A stretch of 64,000 nucleotides of DNA from Ornithinibacillus sp047228935 (lineage in GTDB: Bacteria; Bacillota; Bacilli; Bacillales; Amphibacillaceae), in assembly GCF_047228935.1 (NCBI RefSeq), contig NZ_JBFEGG010000001.1:248001-312000 (forward strand). Reading direction: 5' to 3'. Both the position numbers and the translations under genes were made by a program. Position 1 is the stretch's first letter; the number at the start of each line of letters is the position of its first letter. Below the pieces are notes generated by a model. The model saw nothing but the letters and a program-made list of their open reading frames with translations. It had not been told where the DNA came from and ran no database searches. Shown in pieces: positions 24,737 through 32,764 of the stretch.

Positions 24737-26062
24737 GTGAAAAAGAAAATAGGAATAAGTTTAGGGGCTATCGTAGGCGTACTAGTAATTGGCTTACTAG
24801 TAGCTGGTAATTATTTTTACAGTGAGGGGATTAAGCGTGGAACCGATATAGAATTACACAGTGAGCCTGCGAGTGTAAACGCTTTAGCTAGTGAGACAGC
24901 TTTATCCATTTTAGAAGAAGCCGAAAAGTGGTATGCCGATCAAGAAAAAGAAGTACTGGAAATTACATCATATGATAACTTACTTTTAAAAGCAGGATTT
25001 CTTGAAAATGACTTAGACAATGGAAAAGCAGTTATTTTAGCACATGGTTATCGTGGTAAACATGACGATATGGATGATTTAGTGAAGTTTTATTATGACC
25101 GAGGTTTCGATGTGTTGATGCCAGATGCTCGAGGTCATGGAGAGAGTGAAGGGGATTATATTGGGTATGGTTGGCATGACCGATTGGATTATTTGAAGTG
25201 GATTGATTTACTCATTGAACAATATGGTGCGGAGCATATTTTCTTACATGGTAATTCAATGGGGGCGTCCCTTGTACTGATGACAAGTGGAGAAGACTTG
25301 CCAGGCGAAGTGAAAGGAATAATTGCTGACAGTGGTTATACTACGGTAAAAGAGGAATTGAGACATCAATTAAAATATTTATACCATCTTCCATCTTTTC
25401 CGATTCTGGATGTAACAAGTGTTATTACGAAAGTTCGTGCGGGTTATTATTTTGGTGAAGCATCAGCAATTGATCAGGTAAAGAATAATACAAAGCCTTT
25501 ATTCATCATTCATGGGGATGCAGATGAATTAGTACCAACTCAAATGGCCCATGAATTATATGAAGCTGCAGGTGGAGACAAGGAGCTTTGGATTGTGCCA
25601 AATGCAGGACATACCAAGGCATATTCTGTTGCAACAGAGGAATTCCAATCACGCTTACAACAATTTATTAACAAAGCTTTAGAAGTTAATCCAAATGAAG
25701 TTGAAGTAAGTTCTCTGTTTGAGGCTAACAATTATACGATGATTGGGGAAGAAGGTAGAATTGGTTTTATTTATGATGGTACGGATGTAACTCGTTTTAT
25801 ACCGAATCAAGCACAAAAATATATGTGGCATTTTTGGGGGGAACCTGATGAGCTTGATGGGGAATTCCAAGTAATTGGTAAAAATGTCAGTAGTGGAGAG
25901 GAGCTTTTAGTTTTTGAAGCGGGAACATTAGGTGGATCAAACAATGGTGCTGACGCTCATTTACCTTCAAGTATGTCCTTACCATCTGAAGGAGTTTGGG
26001 AACTTCAAGTTTATGTCGGTGGTGATTTGTTTGGAACTGTTGTGGTGGAGTGCCGGAACTAA
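24737..26062 (+). CDS. membrane-anchored alpha/beta hydrolase with C-terminal extra domain
   Basis: GTG 24737 is chosen since AGGGGG precedes it by about seven bases; product 441 residues. One N-terminal membrane helix (residues 5-28) is followed by an alpha/beta hydrolase: nucleophile GNSMGAS, acid in HGDADELVP, His in NAGHTKA, oxyanion AHGYRGK. An extra domain of about 115 residues is appended (NYTMIGEEGRIGFIYDG to VVVEC), reminiscent of DUF4871 Ig-like domains from memory. The catalytic part is close to the protein at 39148-40107, which lacks this extension. An extracytoplasmic esterase or peptidase is likely; the substrate is unknown. Confidence 0.85.
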   Translation: MKKKIGISLGAIVGVLVIGLLVAGNYFYSEGIKRGTDIELHSEPASVNALASETALSILEEAEKWYADQEKEVLEITSYDNLLLKAGFLENDLDNGKAVILAHGYRGKHDDMDDLVKFYYDRGFDVLMPDARGHGESEGDYIGYGWHDRLDYLKWIDLLIEQYGAEHIFLHGNSMGASLVLMTSGEDLPGEVKGIIADSGYTTVKEELRHQLKYLYHLPSFPILDVTSVITKVRAGYYFGEASAIDQVKNNTKPLFIIHGDADELVPTQMAHELYEAAGGDKELWIVPNAGHTKAYSVATEEFQSRLQQFINKALEVNPNEVEVSSLFEANNYTMIGEEGRIGFIYDGTDVTRFIPNQAQKYMWHFWGEPDELDGEFQVIGKNVSSGEELLVFEAGTLGGSNNGADAHLPSSMSLPSEGVWELQVYVGGDLFGTVVVECRN

Positions 26063-26116
26063 GTAGAAAGATTTACTTGGTTTAGAGAATTCAAGGAATC
26101 GTAAAGGGGAAAAGTC

Positions 26117-26545
26117 ATGCCTGAAATACAAGCTAGACTTGCAACAAAGATGGATGCGATAGAACTCGCCCGTCTTAATCAAGAATTTAATGGTGGGGAG
26201 GAAATTGTCCCTGAAAAAATAATCGAGCATCTAATGACAAGTGATGAAATTGTAGTTGTGGCAACCTTGGATGAAAAAGTTGTAGGCTTTGCATGTGGAC
26301 AAAGCTTTAACTCCTTTTGTTATTCAAGTGCAGTAGGTGAAATAACCGAGTTATATGTAGAAAAGAACGCTCGAAGATTAGGTTTGGCTAACATGATGAT
26401 TTCTGTTTTAGAAGAGGAACTTATTTCTCGTGGTGTGAAGTTTATGAAAATATTAACTGGATCTAAAAATGAAGCTGCAATCACAACATATCGTAAAAGT
26501 CATTATGTGATAGACGAAGTAGTAGTTTTAGAGAAAGAATTATAA
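26117..26545 (+). CDS. GNAT family N-acetyltransferase
   Basis: A 142-residue single GNAT domain. ARLATKMDAIELARLNQEF forms strand 1 and helix 1; VVVATLDEKVVGFACG is the central strand pair; ELYVEKNARRLGLANMM is motif A, where the acetyl-CoA pyrophosphate loop is RRLGLA; and AITTYRKSHYV is motif B. It transfers acetyl to an amine of an unknown substrate. It starts 54 bases after the hydrolase, possibly the same transcript, and ends at a bidirectional terminator. Confidence 0.85.
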   Translation: MPEIQARLATKMDAIELARLNQEFNGGEEIVPEKIIEHLMTSDEIVVVATLDEKVVGFACGQSFNSFCYSSAVGEITELYVEKNARRLGLANMMISVLEEELISRGVKFMKILTGSKNEAAITTYRKSHYVIDEVVVLEKEL

Positions 26546-26570
26546 AAGAGAAGCAGATGCTTCTCTTTTA
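26544..26570 (+). terminator. bidirectional terminator between two GNAT genes
   Basis: AAAAGAGAAGC/GCTTCTCTTTT, 11 perfect pairs around AGAT-type loop bases, with A and T flanks on the two sides. Confidence 0.88.
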
Positions 26571-26572
26571 TG

Positions 26573-27022
26573 TCATCGGATAAAGTATTCCATCACTAAT
26601 TCATCTTCAACTTTTTCTTCCGTCATCTTAAATCCTACTTTTTCATTGAAGGCTATAGCTCCAACATTTTCAGGTACAACGGATAAACGAATTCGTTCAC
26701 AGTCGTCATGTTTAGAAATCATATTGATTAGTGCTTCCATTGCCTTTTTCCCATAACCTTTTCCTTGAAATTCAGCGCCAATCATAAAACGAGGAATCCA
26801 ATGCTTATCCTCTAGGTCATTTTCCGGTATGTATTCAATCGCTGCAACACCTACTACAGTATCATGATGGTATAGGGCATAAGGGGTAAAAGTGTCATCG
26901 ACATATGCCCATGCAATGGTTGCTATGTTTCGAGCTACAAACTCTTTTTGATCCTCTGAAACTTCTAAGCGAACACATTCACGAATATTTTCTTTTGTTA
27001 TTTGTTTTATTTCAATGTTCAT
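26573..27022 (-). CDS. GNAT acetyltransferase, BltD/spermidine acetyltransferase-like
   Basis: A 149-residue GNAT protein. IPRFMIGAEFQGKGYGKKAMEAL contains the acetyl-CoA binding Q-G-K-G-Y-G loop, and LSVVPENVGAIAFNEKVGF is the downstream motif B. The opening IEIKQITKENIRECVRLEVSEDQ resembles Bacillus BltD/PaiA-type polyamine acetyltransferases, so polyamines are a reasonable but unproven substrate. It is the last gene of a minus-strand trio, ten bases after the nucleotidyltransferase, with AGGAGA as SD. Confidence 0.83.
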   Translation of the reverse strand: MNIEIKQITKENIRECVRLEVSEDQKEFVARNIATIAWAYVDDTFTPYALYHHDTVVGVAAIEYIPENDLEDKHWIPRFMIGAEFQGKGYGKKAMEALINMISKHDDCERIRLSVVPENVGAIAFNEKVGFKMTEEKVEDELVMEYFIR

Positions 27023-27032
27023 ATTCTTTCTC

Positions 27033-27599
27033 CTACTCGTTTAAATAAATCACGTTATCCCAATGCTCTTTCCACTTTTTCTTACTCAATCTCCCCAAGT
27101 AGATTTTCATTCCCTCTTCTGAATTTTTATAGTTAGGAGTTGGACGTACGGTTAATGTTAAGACATCTTCTACTCCATGGGGAGCAGTGAATATCAATTT
27201 TCCATCCTTATCTATTTTTATGCCAAGTGCAGTTACTGTCTCTGGGAACTTAGATATAGCATCAACCGTATTTTTGAATGGTTCAACATTATTAACAATG
27301 TGCATTCTAGCTTCATTTTTGACTGACCATGGGACACCTGGTAAAATTCTGTGAAGTTTACGTTCAAACTCCTTTTCTGTCGCTTCATCTATATTGGTTG
27401 GGTCGAAATAAACTACATCCACATCATCAATAGGTGTTGCTTCCTGAAATCCGTGCAAAAGATCCCAAATTTTTGAACGAACAAAGCCCGCACATATCCA
27501 CCAATCTGGTAAATCGAGCGTTTGGGCTGCGTTTATTATTTTCATCATGTCTTTATCATCTTGTATAACATTTATAATGTCCTGTTCATTTTTTAACAT
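27033..27599 (-). CDS. nucleotidyltransferase family protein (COG3575-like)
   Basis: A 188-residue protein with the pol-beta-like signature WWICAGFVRSKIWD and TPIDDVDVVYFDP, where the acidic pair binds metal, followed by a helical region and a C-terminal segment SKKKWKEHWDNV. It matches the small stand-alone nucleotidyltransferase family whose substrate is unknown. It lies between maf and a GNAT gene on the minus strand with short gaps (32 and 10 bases), so the three are probably one operon. Confidence 0.85.
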   Translation of the reverse strand: MLKNEQDIINVIQDDKDMMKIINAAQTLDLPDWWICAGFVRSKIWDLLHGFQEATPIDDVDVVYFDPTNIDEATEKEFERKLHRILPGVPWSVKNEARMHIVNNVEPFKNTVDAISKFPETVTALGIKIDKDGKLIFTAPHGVEDVLTLTVRPTPNYKNSEEGMKIYLGRLSKKKWKEHWDNVIYLNE

Positions 27600-27631
27600 T
27601 TTTCAATCCTTCTCCAACGGTCATTTTAGGT

Positions 27632-28210
27632 TTATAAGTTTATTGGGTTAATATGAAATTGCTTTAATTCCCGTACAACTTTAGAAATAGGTAAGCCTAC
27701 AACCGTATAAAAATCTCCATCAATTTTCTTAACTAATGATGCGCCAAGACTTTGAATGCCGTATGCTCCTGCTTTATCGTAAACATCGTTGCTTTTGATA
27801 TAAGCATGGATTTCATCTTCAGTTAGGGACCAAAATTCTACTGAAGTTGATTCGACAAAGGAAATAGTTTTTTCCTGAGAGCGAATTGTTACTCCAGTAA
27901 ATACTTCGTGTTTGTTTCCGCTTAAAGTTGAAAGCATGGCATAAGCTTCTTCTTTATCTTTTGGTTTTCCATAGATTTTACCTTCAAACGCTACTACGGT
28001 GTCTGCTGATAAGATAACTTCACTAGAATGAATAAAATTAGTATGCACTGCTTTATGTAAGGATAGTTGTTCAGCTCTTTGTGCGGGATCATTAATGGTA
28101 ATGACTGATTCATCAACATCCTGCTTTCTAATAGTGAAAGGGATATGAACTAGTTCTAATAGTTCTTTCCTCCTTGGTGAGGTTGAAGCTAATATTAAAG
28201 TTGGTTCCAT
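27632..28210 (-). CDS. maf: Maf-type nucleoside triphosphate pyrophosphatase
   Basis: A 192-residue Maf/YhdE family protein. ILASTSPRRKELL at the N terminus is the substrate P-loop-like motif, SADTVVAFEGKIYGKPKDKEEA the catalytic centre, and DKAGAYGIQSLGASLVKKIDGDFYTVVGLPI the C-terminal family signature. Maf hydrolyses dTTP/UTP or modified nucleotides to monophosphates and can arrest septation when overproduced. In Bacillus subtilis maf precedes radC-mreBCD; here it heads a different operon with a nucleotidyltransferase and a GNAT gene. Confidence 0.92.
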   Translation of the reverse strand: MEPTLILASTSPRRKELLELVHIPFTIRKQDVDESVITINDPAQRAEQLSLHKAVHTNFIHSSEVILSADTVVAFEGKIYGKPKDKEEAYAMLSTLSGNKHEVFTGVTIRSQEKTISFVESTSVEFWSLTEDEIHAYIKSNDVYDKAGAYGIQSLGASLVKKIDGDFYTVVGLPISKVVRELKQFHINPINL

Positions 28211-28375
28211 AAAAGCCCCCCGTAAATTCTTACATATTTATTTATATAGAGAAGTATACTAGATTGAATGCCTGTTGTGAAAGTTCCTAACGAATAAATT
28301 ATTTCTATACATAAATGGGAATTTTTGATATTTTTATAAAGTATATAACAAAAAGAAATGAAGGGGGGGCTACCA

Positions 28376-28648
28376 TTGGAAACACAACAAACAAATGGAA
28401 AAGCTGTTGCAGCATTAGTGCTTGGTATTTTATCTATTGTTATACCATATGTTGGCTTGATTCTTGGAATTATAGGTATTATATTATCCAATAGTAGTTT
28501 GAAAGAAATCGTAGTGACAAATGAGGGTGGTCGAGGGCTAGCGATTGCTGGTAGAGTAACGAGCATTATAGGAGTAGCAATTTACGGTATTCTTTTAGTA
28601 TTAATTATTTTAAGTTTTGCAGCGTTTACAACAATTTCGGGCTATTAA
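28376..28648 (+). CDS. DUF4190-type small membrane protein
   Basis: TTG 28376 is the likely start, as an AAGGGGGGG SD lies six bases upstream; product about 90 residues. Two hydrophobic helices (AVAALVLGILSIVIPYVGLILGIIGIIL and IAGRVTSIIGVAIYGILLVLIIL) with a short charged loop between them are typical of DUF4190 proteins, which have no known function. It is transcribed divergently from maf and has a strong terminator. Confidence 0.78.
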   Translation: METQQTNGKAVAALVLGILSIVIPYVGLILGIIGIILSNSSLKEIVVTNEGGRGLAIAGRVTSIIGVAIYGILLVLIILSFAAFTTISGY

Positions 28649-28660
28649 TCATTAGAAAAC

Positions 28661-28692
28661 AGAGATCATTATATCGATCTCTTTTTTTTTTC
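28661..28692 (+). terminator. terminator after DUF4190 gene
   Basis: AGAGATC/GATCTCT with a six-base AT loop is followed by a run of nine T. Confidence 0.88.
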
Positions 28693-28975
28693 TTTTTATG
28701 TTTTTCCTCAAATCTCAACTTACCAACTTTTATAAGGTGAAAAATCAACTATCGTGGTAACTAGAATATTTTTATATGGTGGTTTAAAGTACAGAAAATT
28801 TCCTATATAATTTAAATAATGAAAAGGAAGTATAAGATGAACCTTCTTACATTAATGTTGAATATATTTTTCCCGGTTGATGGAAAACTGTAACGACTTG
28901 AAATAGAAATGTATCCACGTGGACAGTTATAGATATTGATGGTGAAGCATTGATTTTGAAAATGGAGGATGGAGA
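28693..28975 (+). other. intergenic stretch with possible gene remnant
   Basis: No full gene is visible. An 18-codon ORF (28837-28893) follows AAAAGGAAG but ends quickly. Later, in another frame, the codons just before the DJ-1 gene read WTVIDIDGEALILKMEDGE with their stop overlapping the DJ-1 ATG by ATGA. This looks like the tail of a coding sequence with no start, so a decayed small gene is possible. Confidence 0.35.
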
Positions 28976-29542
28976 ATGACAAACATATTATTTTTTGCCT
29001 ATCCGATGTATGCTGATTTTGAAATAGCTCATACATTATTCTTTTTGAGAAAGCTAGGTAAGGCTAATCTGATAACGGCAACCATTGATGGAAAAGTAGT
29101 GGAGAGTCTTGGAGGAATAAGAACAACTCCTGATTTATCAATTTCTGAAGCGGATCCTACTGATTTTGACCTAATATTAATTTCTGGTGGAGATGGTGTT
29201 TCAGAAGTCGTAGATGATATTCGGATTCATAATTTTCTTCAACAAGCAAATACACTACATAAACCAATAGCATCCATATGTGCATCTGCAACTATTCTTG
29301 GCAAAGCAGGTCTATTAAAAGAGAATAAATTCACCTGTACAGCGAATACTTATGAAATGTTTAAAGAAGTATTCGTTGGCGCAGAATATTCTGGAGAAAG
29401 AATAGAAGTCCAGGATAACATTATTACGGCAAAAGGGACAGCATTCCCGGAATTTACCCTAGCAGTACTTGATCAATTACTTTTATGGAAAAATAATGAA
29501 CAGCGTGAGAGTGCGTATTTATTTAGTAAGGGAGAAGTTTAA
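28976..29542 (+). CDS. DJ-1/PfpI family protein
   Basis: A 188-residue DJ-1/PfpI fold. ILFFAYPMYADFEIAHTLFFLRK opens the fold, ILISGGDG precedes the active site, and Cys102 sits in the nucleophile elbow SICASATIL. Members include chaperone-like deglycases, proteases and isonitrile hydratases, so the reaction is uncertain. GGAGGATGGAGA precedes the ATG. A DNA glycosylase gene begins five bases after its stop, suggesting cotranscription and possibly damage repair of proteins and DNA together (inference). Confidence 0.87.
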   Translation: MTNILFFAYPMYADFEIAHTLFFLRKLGKANLITATIDGKVVESLGGIRTTPDLSISEADPTDFDLILISGGDGVSEVVDDIRIHNFLQQANTLHKPIASICASATILGKAGLLKENKFTCTANTYEMFKEVFVGAEYSGERIEVQDNIITAKGTAFPEFTLAVLDQLLLWKNNEQRESAYLFSKGEV

Positions 29543-29546
29543 TCAG

Positions 29547-30050
29547 TTGATACATAGAATAGTCGGTTTACCACCAGTCATAACAAAGGATTCTAAAGTA
29601 TTAATCTTAGGCTCAATGCCAAGTGTATTATCTTTAGAAAGCCAAGAATACTATGGAAATCCTCGTAACCATTTTTGGAAAATAATCTTCAGTTTATTTA
29701 ATGAAATTCCATTAGATAACTATGGAGAAAAGATCATTTTTCTGCAGAGGAAAAATATAGCTTTGTGGGATACCATCGGTTCTTGCTATCGAGAGGGAAG
29801 TTTAGATGCAAAGATTCGAGATGAAGAACCAAATGACCTTCCTGGTCTTATTCAAAAATATTTAAACATAAAGCTTATTGCATGTAATGGAACAAAATCG
29901 TTTAACACGTTAAAAAAATATTATTCTCCGGAATCCTTATCCCATATCCCGGTTATAAAACTTTCCTCCTCAAGTCCTGTTCCTGGTCGTTACAATAAAA
30001 CTTTGCAGGAAAAAATAGTGGAATGGAAGGAAATATTGAATTACCTTTAG
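29547..30050 (+). CDS. DNA-deoxyinosine glycosylase (uracil-DNA glycosylase superfamily)
   Basis: TTG 29547 is proposed, giving the usual family start (IHRIVGLPPVITKDSKVLILGSMPS) and 167 residues; upstream in-frame codons overlap the DJ-1 gene. The GSMPS loop, the YYGNPRNHFW helix start and SSSPVPGRYNKTL near the C terminus are family motifs corresponding to the UDG water-activating and Leu-loop regions. It should remove hypoxanthine or similar deaminated bases from DNA. SD is weak and distant (GGGAG, 12 bases). Linked to the DJ-1 gene. Confidence 0.85.
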   Translation: MIHRIVGLPPVITKDSKVLILGSMPSVLSLESQEYYGNPRNHFWKIIFSLFNEIPLDNYGEKIIFLQRKNIALWDTIGSCYREGSLDAKIRDEEPNDLPGLIQKYLNIKLIACNGTKSFNTLKKYYSPESLSHIPVIKLSSSSPVPGRYNKTLQEKIVEWKEILNYL

Positions 30051-30604
30051 AAAAATATGTAATTTTCAAAAAAGTGTTGAAGGTAGCACATCCAATTCGG
30101 TATAATTGTCTTTGGGAGTGTCGTAGCTGGAGAATGGGAGCGAGTCGTAAGCGGCAACTTACGACTCGGACAATTGCGTAGGCTGCGGCGACTTCCTTTC
30201 TTGGTGAAAAAGGTAATTATCCTGGTTTCTTATGAAGAGACAGGTTGATTACTTTTTTTCACGACTGTTCACAACTAACAATACAAGTGTTGAGAACATC
30301 AACATTAGTTCAAGGGTTTTTTCAATTGGAATCACGAGCTTCAGCCCCTTTCTTGGGGATTTTTTTGAAGCCGCCGATAGTAACTCCAATATCATGTTCG
30401 TCTCAAGCCTAGCGTATTGTCCCCTTAATTATACTACAAATGAGGGGGTCTCGTATCGAGATAATTGTGAAATGGTAAAATATTCACAGAATTTAGTTTG
30501 TAGTGGCTAAATACCTACAAAGTGCCAGTTTCCTAGATATTTGTCGATAGAGGGACCATAGAACTAGAAATCTACGGTAGCAGTTATAAAATGGAGTGGT
30601 AACG
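30051..30604 (+). other. gene-free stretch with hairpins
   Basis: No convincing gene. It holds a GC-richer segment (30112-30200) with a perfect 11-bp hairpin (CGAGTCGTAAG 30141-30151, CTTACGACTCG 30158-30168), an imperfect inverted repeat TGTTC.CAAC/GTTG.GAACA near 30266-30300, and a short CCCC/GGGG hairpin followed by seven T near 30345-30367. A 92-codon ORF at 30232-30510 has no SD and no recognisable family. It may be an intergenic repeat element or decayed DNA. Confidence 0.5.
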
Positions 30605-31489
30605 ATGAAAAAGGTTGTTTTAGCAGGTGGAACTGGTTTTATAGGTACATACTTCAAGAAACGTTTCCTTGAATATGGCTATGAGGTGCATATTATTTCA
30701 AGGCAGCAAAATCACATTTCTTGGGAAGATAGACAAGGTGTAATAGATGCGCTAGAAGGATCTGAAATGGTCATCAATCTTGCTGGGAAATCGATCAACT
30801 GTCGATACAATGAAAAAAATAAACGTGCTATTATTGAGTCTAGAATTTCGACAACTAAAATTCTTGGCGAATGTATAGAGGCATGTGTTACGCCTCCTGA
30901 GGTTTGGATGAATTCCAGTACGCTTACAATTTATCGTGATGCAGATGACAGACCAATGTCAGAAGAAAATGGTGAAATTGGTTCAGGTTTTTCAGTGGAT
31001 GTAGCTGCAAAATGGGAGGATGAATTTTTTCGTTTTGAACTACTAAATACAAGACAAATTGCATTACGTATCGCGATTGTACTAGGAGATGGTGGTGCAT
31101 TAGAACCTATTCGTAACCTTGTAAGATTTGGTTTAGGTGGGAAACAAGGAAATGGTAAGCAAAAGGTAAGTTGGATACATATTGAGGATTTATTCCAAAT
31201 CGTTCTATTTTTAAATGAAAGAAAGTATTTAGAGGGGGCATTTAATTGCTCTGCACCAAATCCTGTAAGTAATAAGGAGTTTATGGCCTCGTTAAGAAAT
31301 GTATTGGACAAAAAAATAGGAATTCCCTCACCAAAATGGCTTCTTGAAATCGGAGCTTTTATAATCCGTACCGAAACAGAATTAGTATTAAAAAGCCGTT
31401 GGGTTGTTCCTGATAGATTGAAACAGGAAGGCTTTGATTTTACTTTTGAAACGGTAGAAGATGCTTTTCAAGATATTTTAAAAGCGTAG
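30605..31489 (+). CDS. TIGR01777 family epimerase-like protein (YfhF-like)
   Basis: ATG 30605 follows GGAGTGG and gives a 294-residue protein with the extended-SDR glycine motif LAGGTGFIGTYF, VINLAGKSINCRYNEKNKRAI, which is the hallmark of TIGR01777, SWIHIEDL, and the C-terminal DUF1731 tail (LKQEGFDFTFETVEDAFQDIL). A nucleotide-sugar epimerase-like fold of undefined substrate; the Bacillus subtilis relative is YfhF. Terminator overlaps its stop. Confidence 0.9.
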   Translation: MKKVVLAGGTGFIGTYFKKRFLEYGYEVHIISRQQNHISWEDRQGVIDALEGSEMVINLAGKSINCRYNEKNKRAIIESRISTTKILGECIEACVTPPEVWMNSSTLTIYRDADDRPMSEENGEIGSGFSVDVAAKWEDEFFRFELLNTRQIALRIAIVLGDGGALEPIRNLVRFGLGGKQGNGKQKVSWIHIEDLFQIVLFLNERKYLEGAFNCSAPNPVSNKEFMASLRNVLDKKIGIPSPKWLLEIGAFIIRTETELVLKSRWVVPDRLKQEGFDFTFETVEDAFQDILKA

Positions 31490-31514
31490 TTTTTATATTG
31501 AACTACGCCTTTTT
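31482..31514 (+). terminator. bidirectional terminator after TIGR01777 gene
   Basis: GCGTAGTT/AACTACGC around TTTATATTG, followed by CTTTTT; the upstream arm overlaps the stop codon. Confidence 0.78.
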
Positions 31515-31515
31515 A

Positions 31516-32616
31516 TTAACGAATCTTAATGTGTTTAGTGTGATCATCTTTATATTTTCGGTAGAAACGAATCATTGCCTCAAGCGTATCTTTTAGATCA
31601 GGGCAACGAATTCCAACCGGATCTAAATCTTGTATTGCTTGGCTACAATCATAGGAAGAATGAATAATAAAGTAATCCATCGCCTCTTTTTCTGCTTTTA
31701 ACCATTTCCGAATCGGCTTTACACTTAAAAATCCTTTCGTTAATGCAAGTGGTACACGAATATTAGGGGATCTTCCTAAATAGTGTTGAGTTAGCATTTT
31801 CTGAAGCTCCCACATTTTATAAGGGTTAGGGTCCGTAAGGTGATAGGTTTTCCCTTCACCTACTGGATTAATGGCAAGATAACTTGTAGCCTTTAGAACA
31901 TAGTCTGAGGGTACAAAGTTGCCCTCTGCAGTGCCTTTTCCAAAGTATGGAAGGATAGGTGAGAATTTGAATCTATCTAATACATTTAACATAAAATATA
32001 GTCCATCGAACTTAATCGTCTCCCCTGTTTTTGAATGACCCTTCACTACGCCTGGTCTAATAATTGTAGTGGGAATTTTGTCCTTCATCTCTTGCACGAG
32101 AACCTCAGCTAAATATTTCGTATGCTCATAATGGTTCCGAAATTCTTGCCCTTTTTGTAACTCATTTTCATATATTTTTCCTTCTCGTTTCCCAGATACA
32201 TAAGCGGTACTATAATAGATATAACGTTTTAACTGCTTTAGGCTAGTCAACCATTTGTTGATATTATTTGTTCCGTTCACATTTACTTCATAGGCAATAT
32301 TTTTTGGAACAGCTAAGTCATATATTGCAGCTAGATGGAAAACATGGGTTATCCTATCCTTTAGTACGTCTTTATATTCAGAAGATATCCCAATATCTGC
32401 TTTCGTAATATCACCTAAAATAATAGTAAATTGCTCCTTAGTTAACTCACTAGTCGTTACAATGCTTTGAAGTGTCTCTATGGCTAATTTTTCCTGATTC
32501 GGTAGTACTAATAAATAGATATGTTCAATATTTAAGTAGTGATCGTTCATCAGTTGTTTTATTAAGCTTGATGCTAAAAAGCCAGGAAAACCGGTTATAA
32601 AAAAAGAATAATTCAA
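31516..32616 (-). CDS. thioester-reductase-like extended SDR (NAD_binding_4)
   Basis: A 366-residue extended SDR. FITGFPGFLASSLIKQL is a modified GxxGxxA Rossmann motif, YSTAYVSGKREG and YEHTKYLAE supply the Ser-Tyr-Lys catalytic triad (YxxxK), and IIRPGVVKGHSKTGE follows. This is the male-sterility/thioester reductase-like group that reduces acyl-thioesters or handles lipid-linked substrates. A lone gene, convergent with the TIGR01777 gene. GGAGGAGA lies before the ATG. The natural substrate is not predictable. Confidence 0.83.
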   Translation of the reverse strand: MNYSFFITGFPGFLASSLIKQLMNDHYLNIEHIYLLVLPNQEKLAIETLQSIVTTSELTKEQFTIILGDITKADIGISSEYKDVLKDRITHVFHLAAIYDLAVPKNIAYEVNVNGTNNINKWLTSLKQLKRYIYYSTAYVSGKREGKIYENELQKGQEFRNHYEHTKYLAEVLVQEMKDKIPTTIIRPGVVKGHSKTGETIKFDGLYFMLNVLDRFKFSPILPYFGKGTAEGNFVPSDYVLKATSYLAINPVGEGKTYHLTDPNPYKMWELQKMLTQHYLGRSPNIRVPLALTKGFLSVKPIRKWLKAEKEAMDYFIIHSSYDCSQAIQDLDPVGIRCPDLKDTLEAMIRFYRKYKDDHTKHIKIR

Positions 32617-32684
32617 ATTAATCTCCTCCTGTATAGTCTATTTCGATAACTATCATCTAATTTCCTTTATTGCTTAGGAAATAA

Positions 32685-32713
32685 TTTACAATTATTTAAT
32701 TGAGTCCTATGAT
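32685..32713 (+). promoter_or_regulatory. SigA promoter for the two-component operon
   Basis: TTTACA (32685-32690) and TATGAT (32708-32713) with a 17-base spacer, about 45 bases before the kinase ATG. Confidence 0.6.
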
Positions 32714-32764
32714 AAGATAATATTGGAATACATAAAAAATAGACCGCTAGGAAAGTAGGGTGTT

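Noticed and set aside
30232..30510. 92-codon ORF as a hypothetical gene
   Set aside because: No SD, no recognisable fold, and it runs across a terminator-like hairpin.
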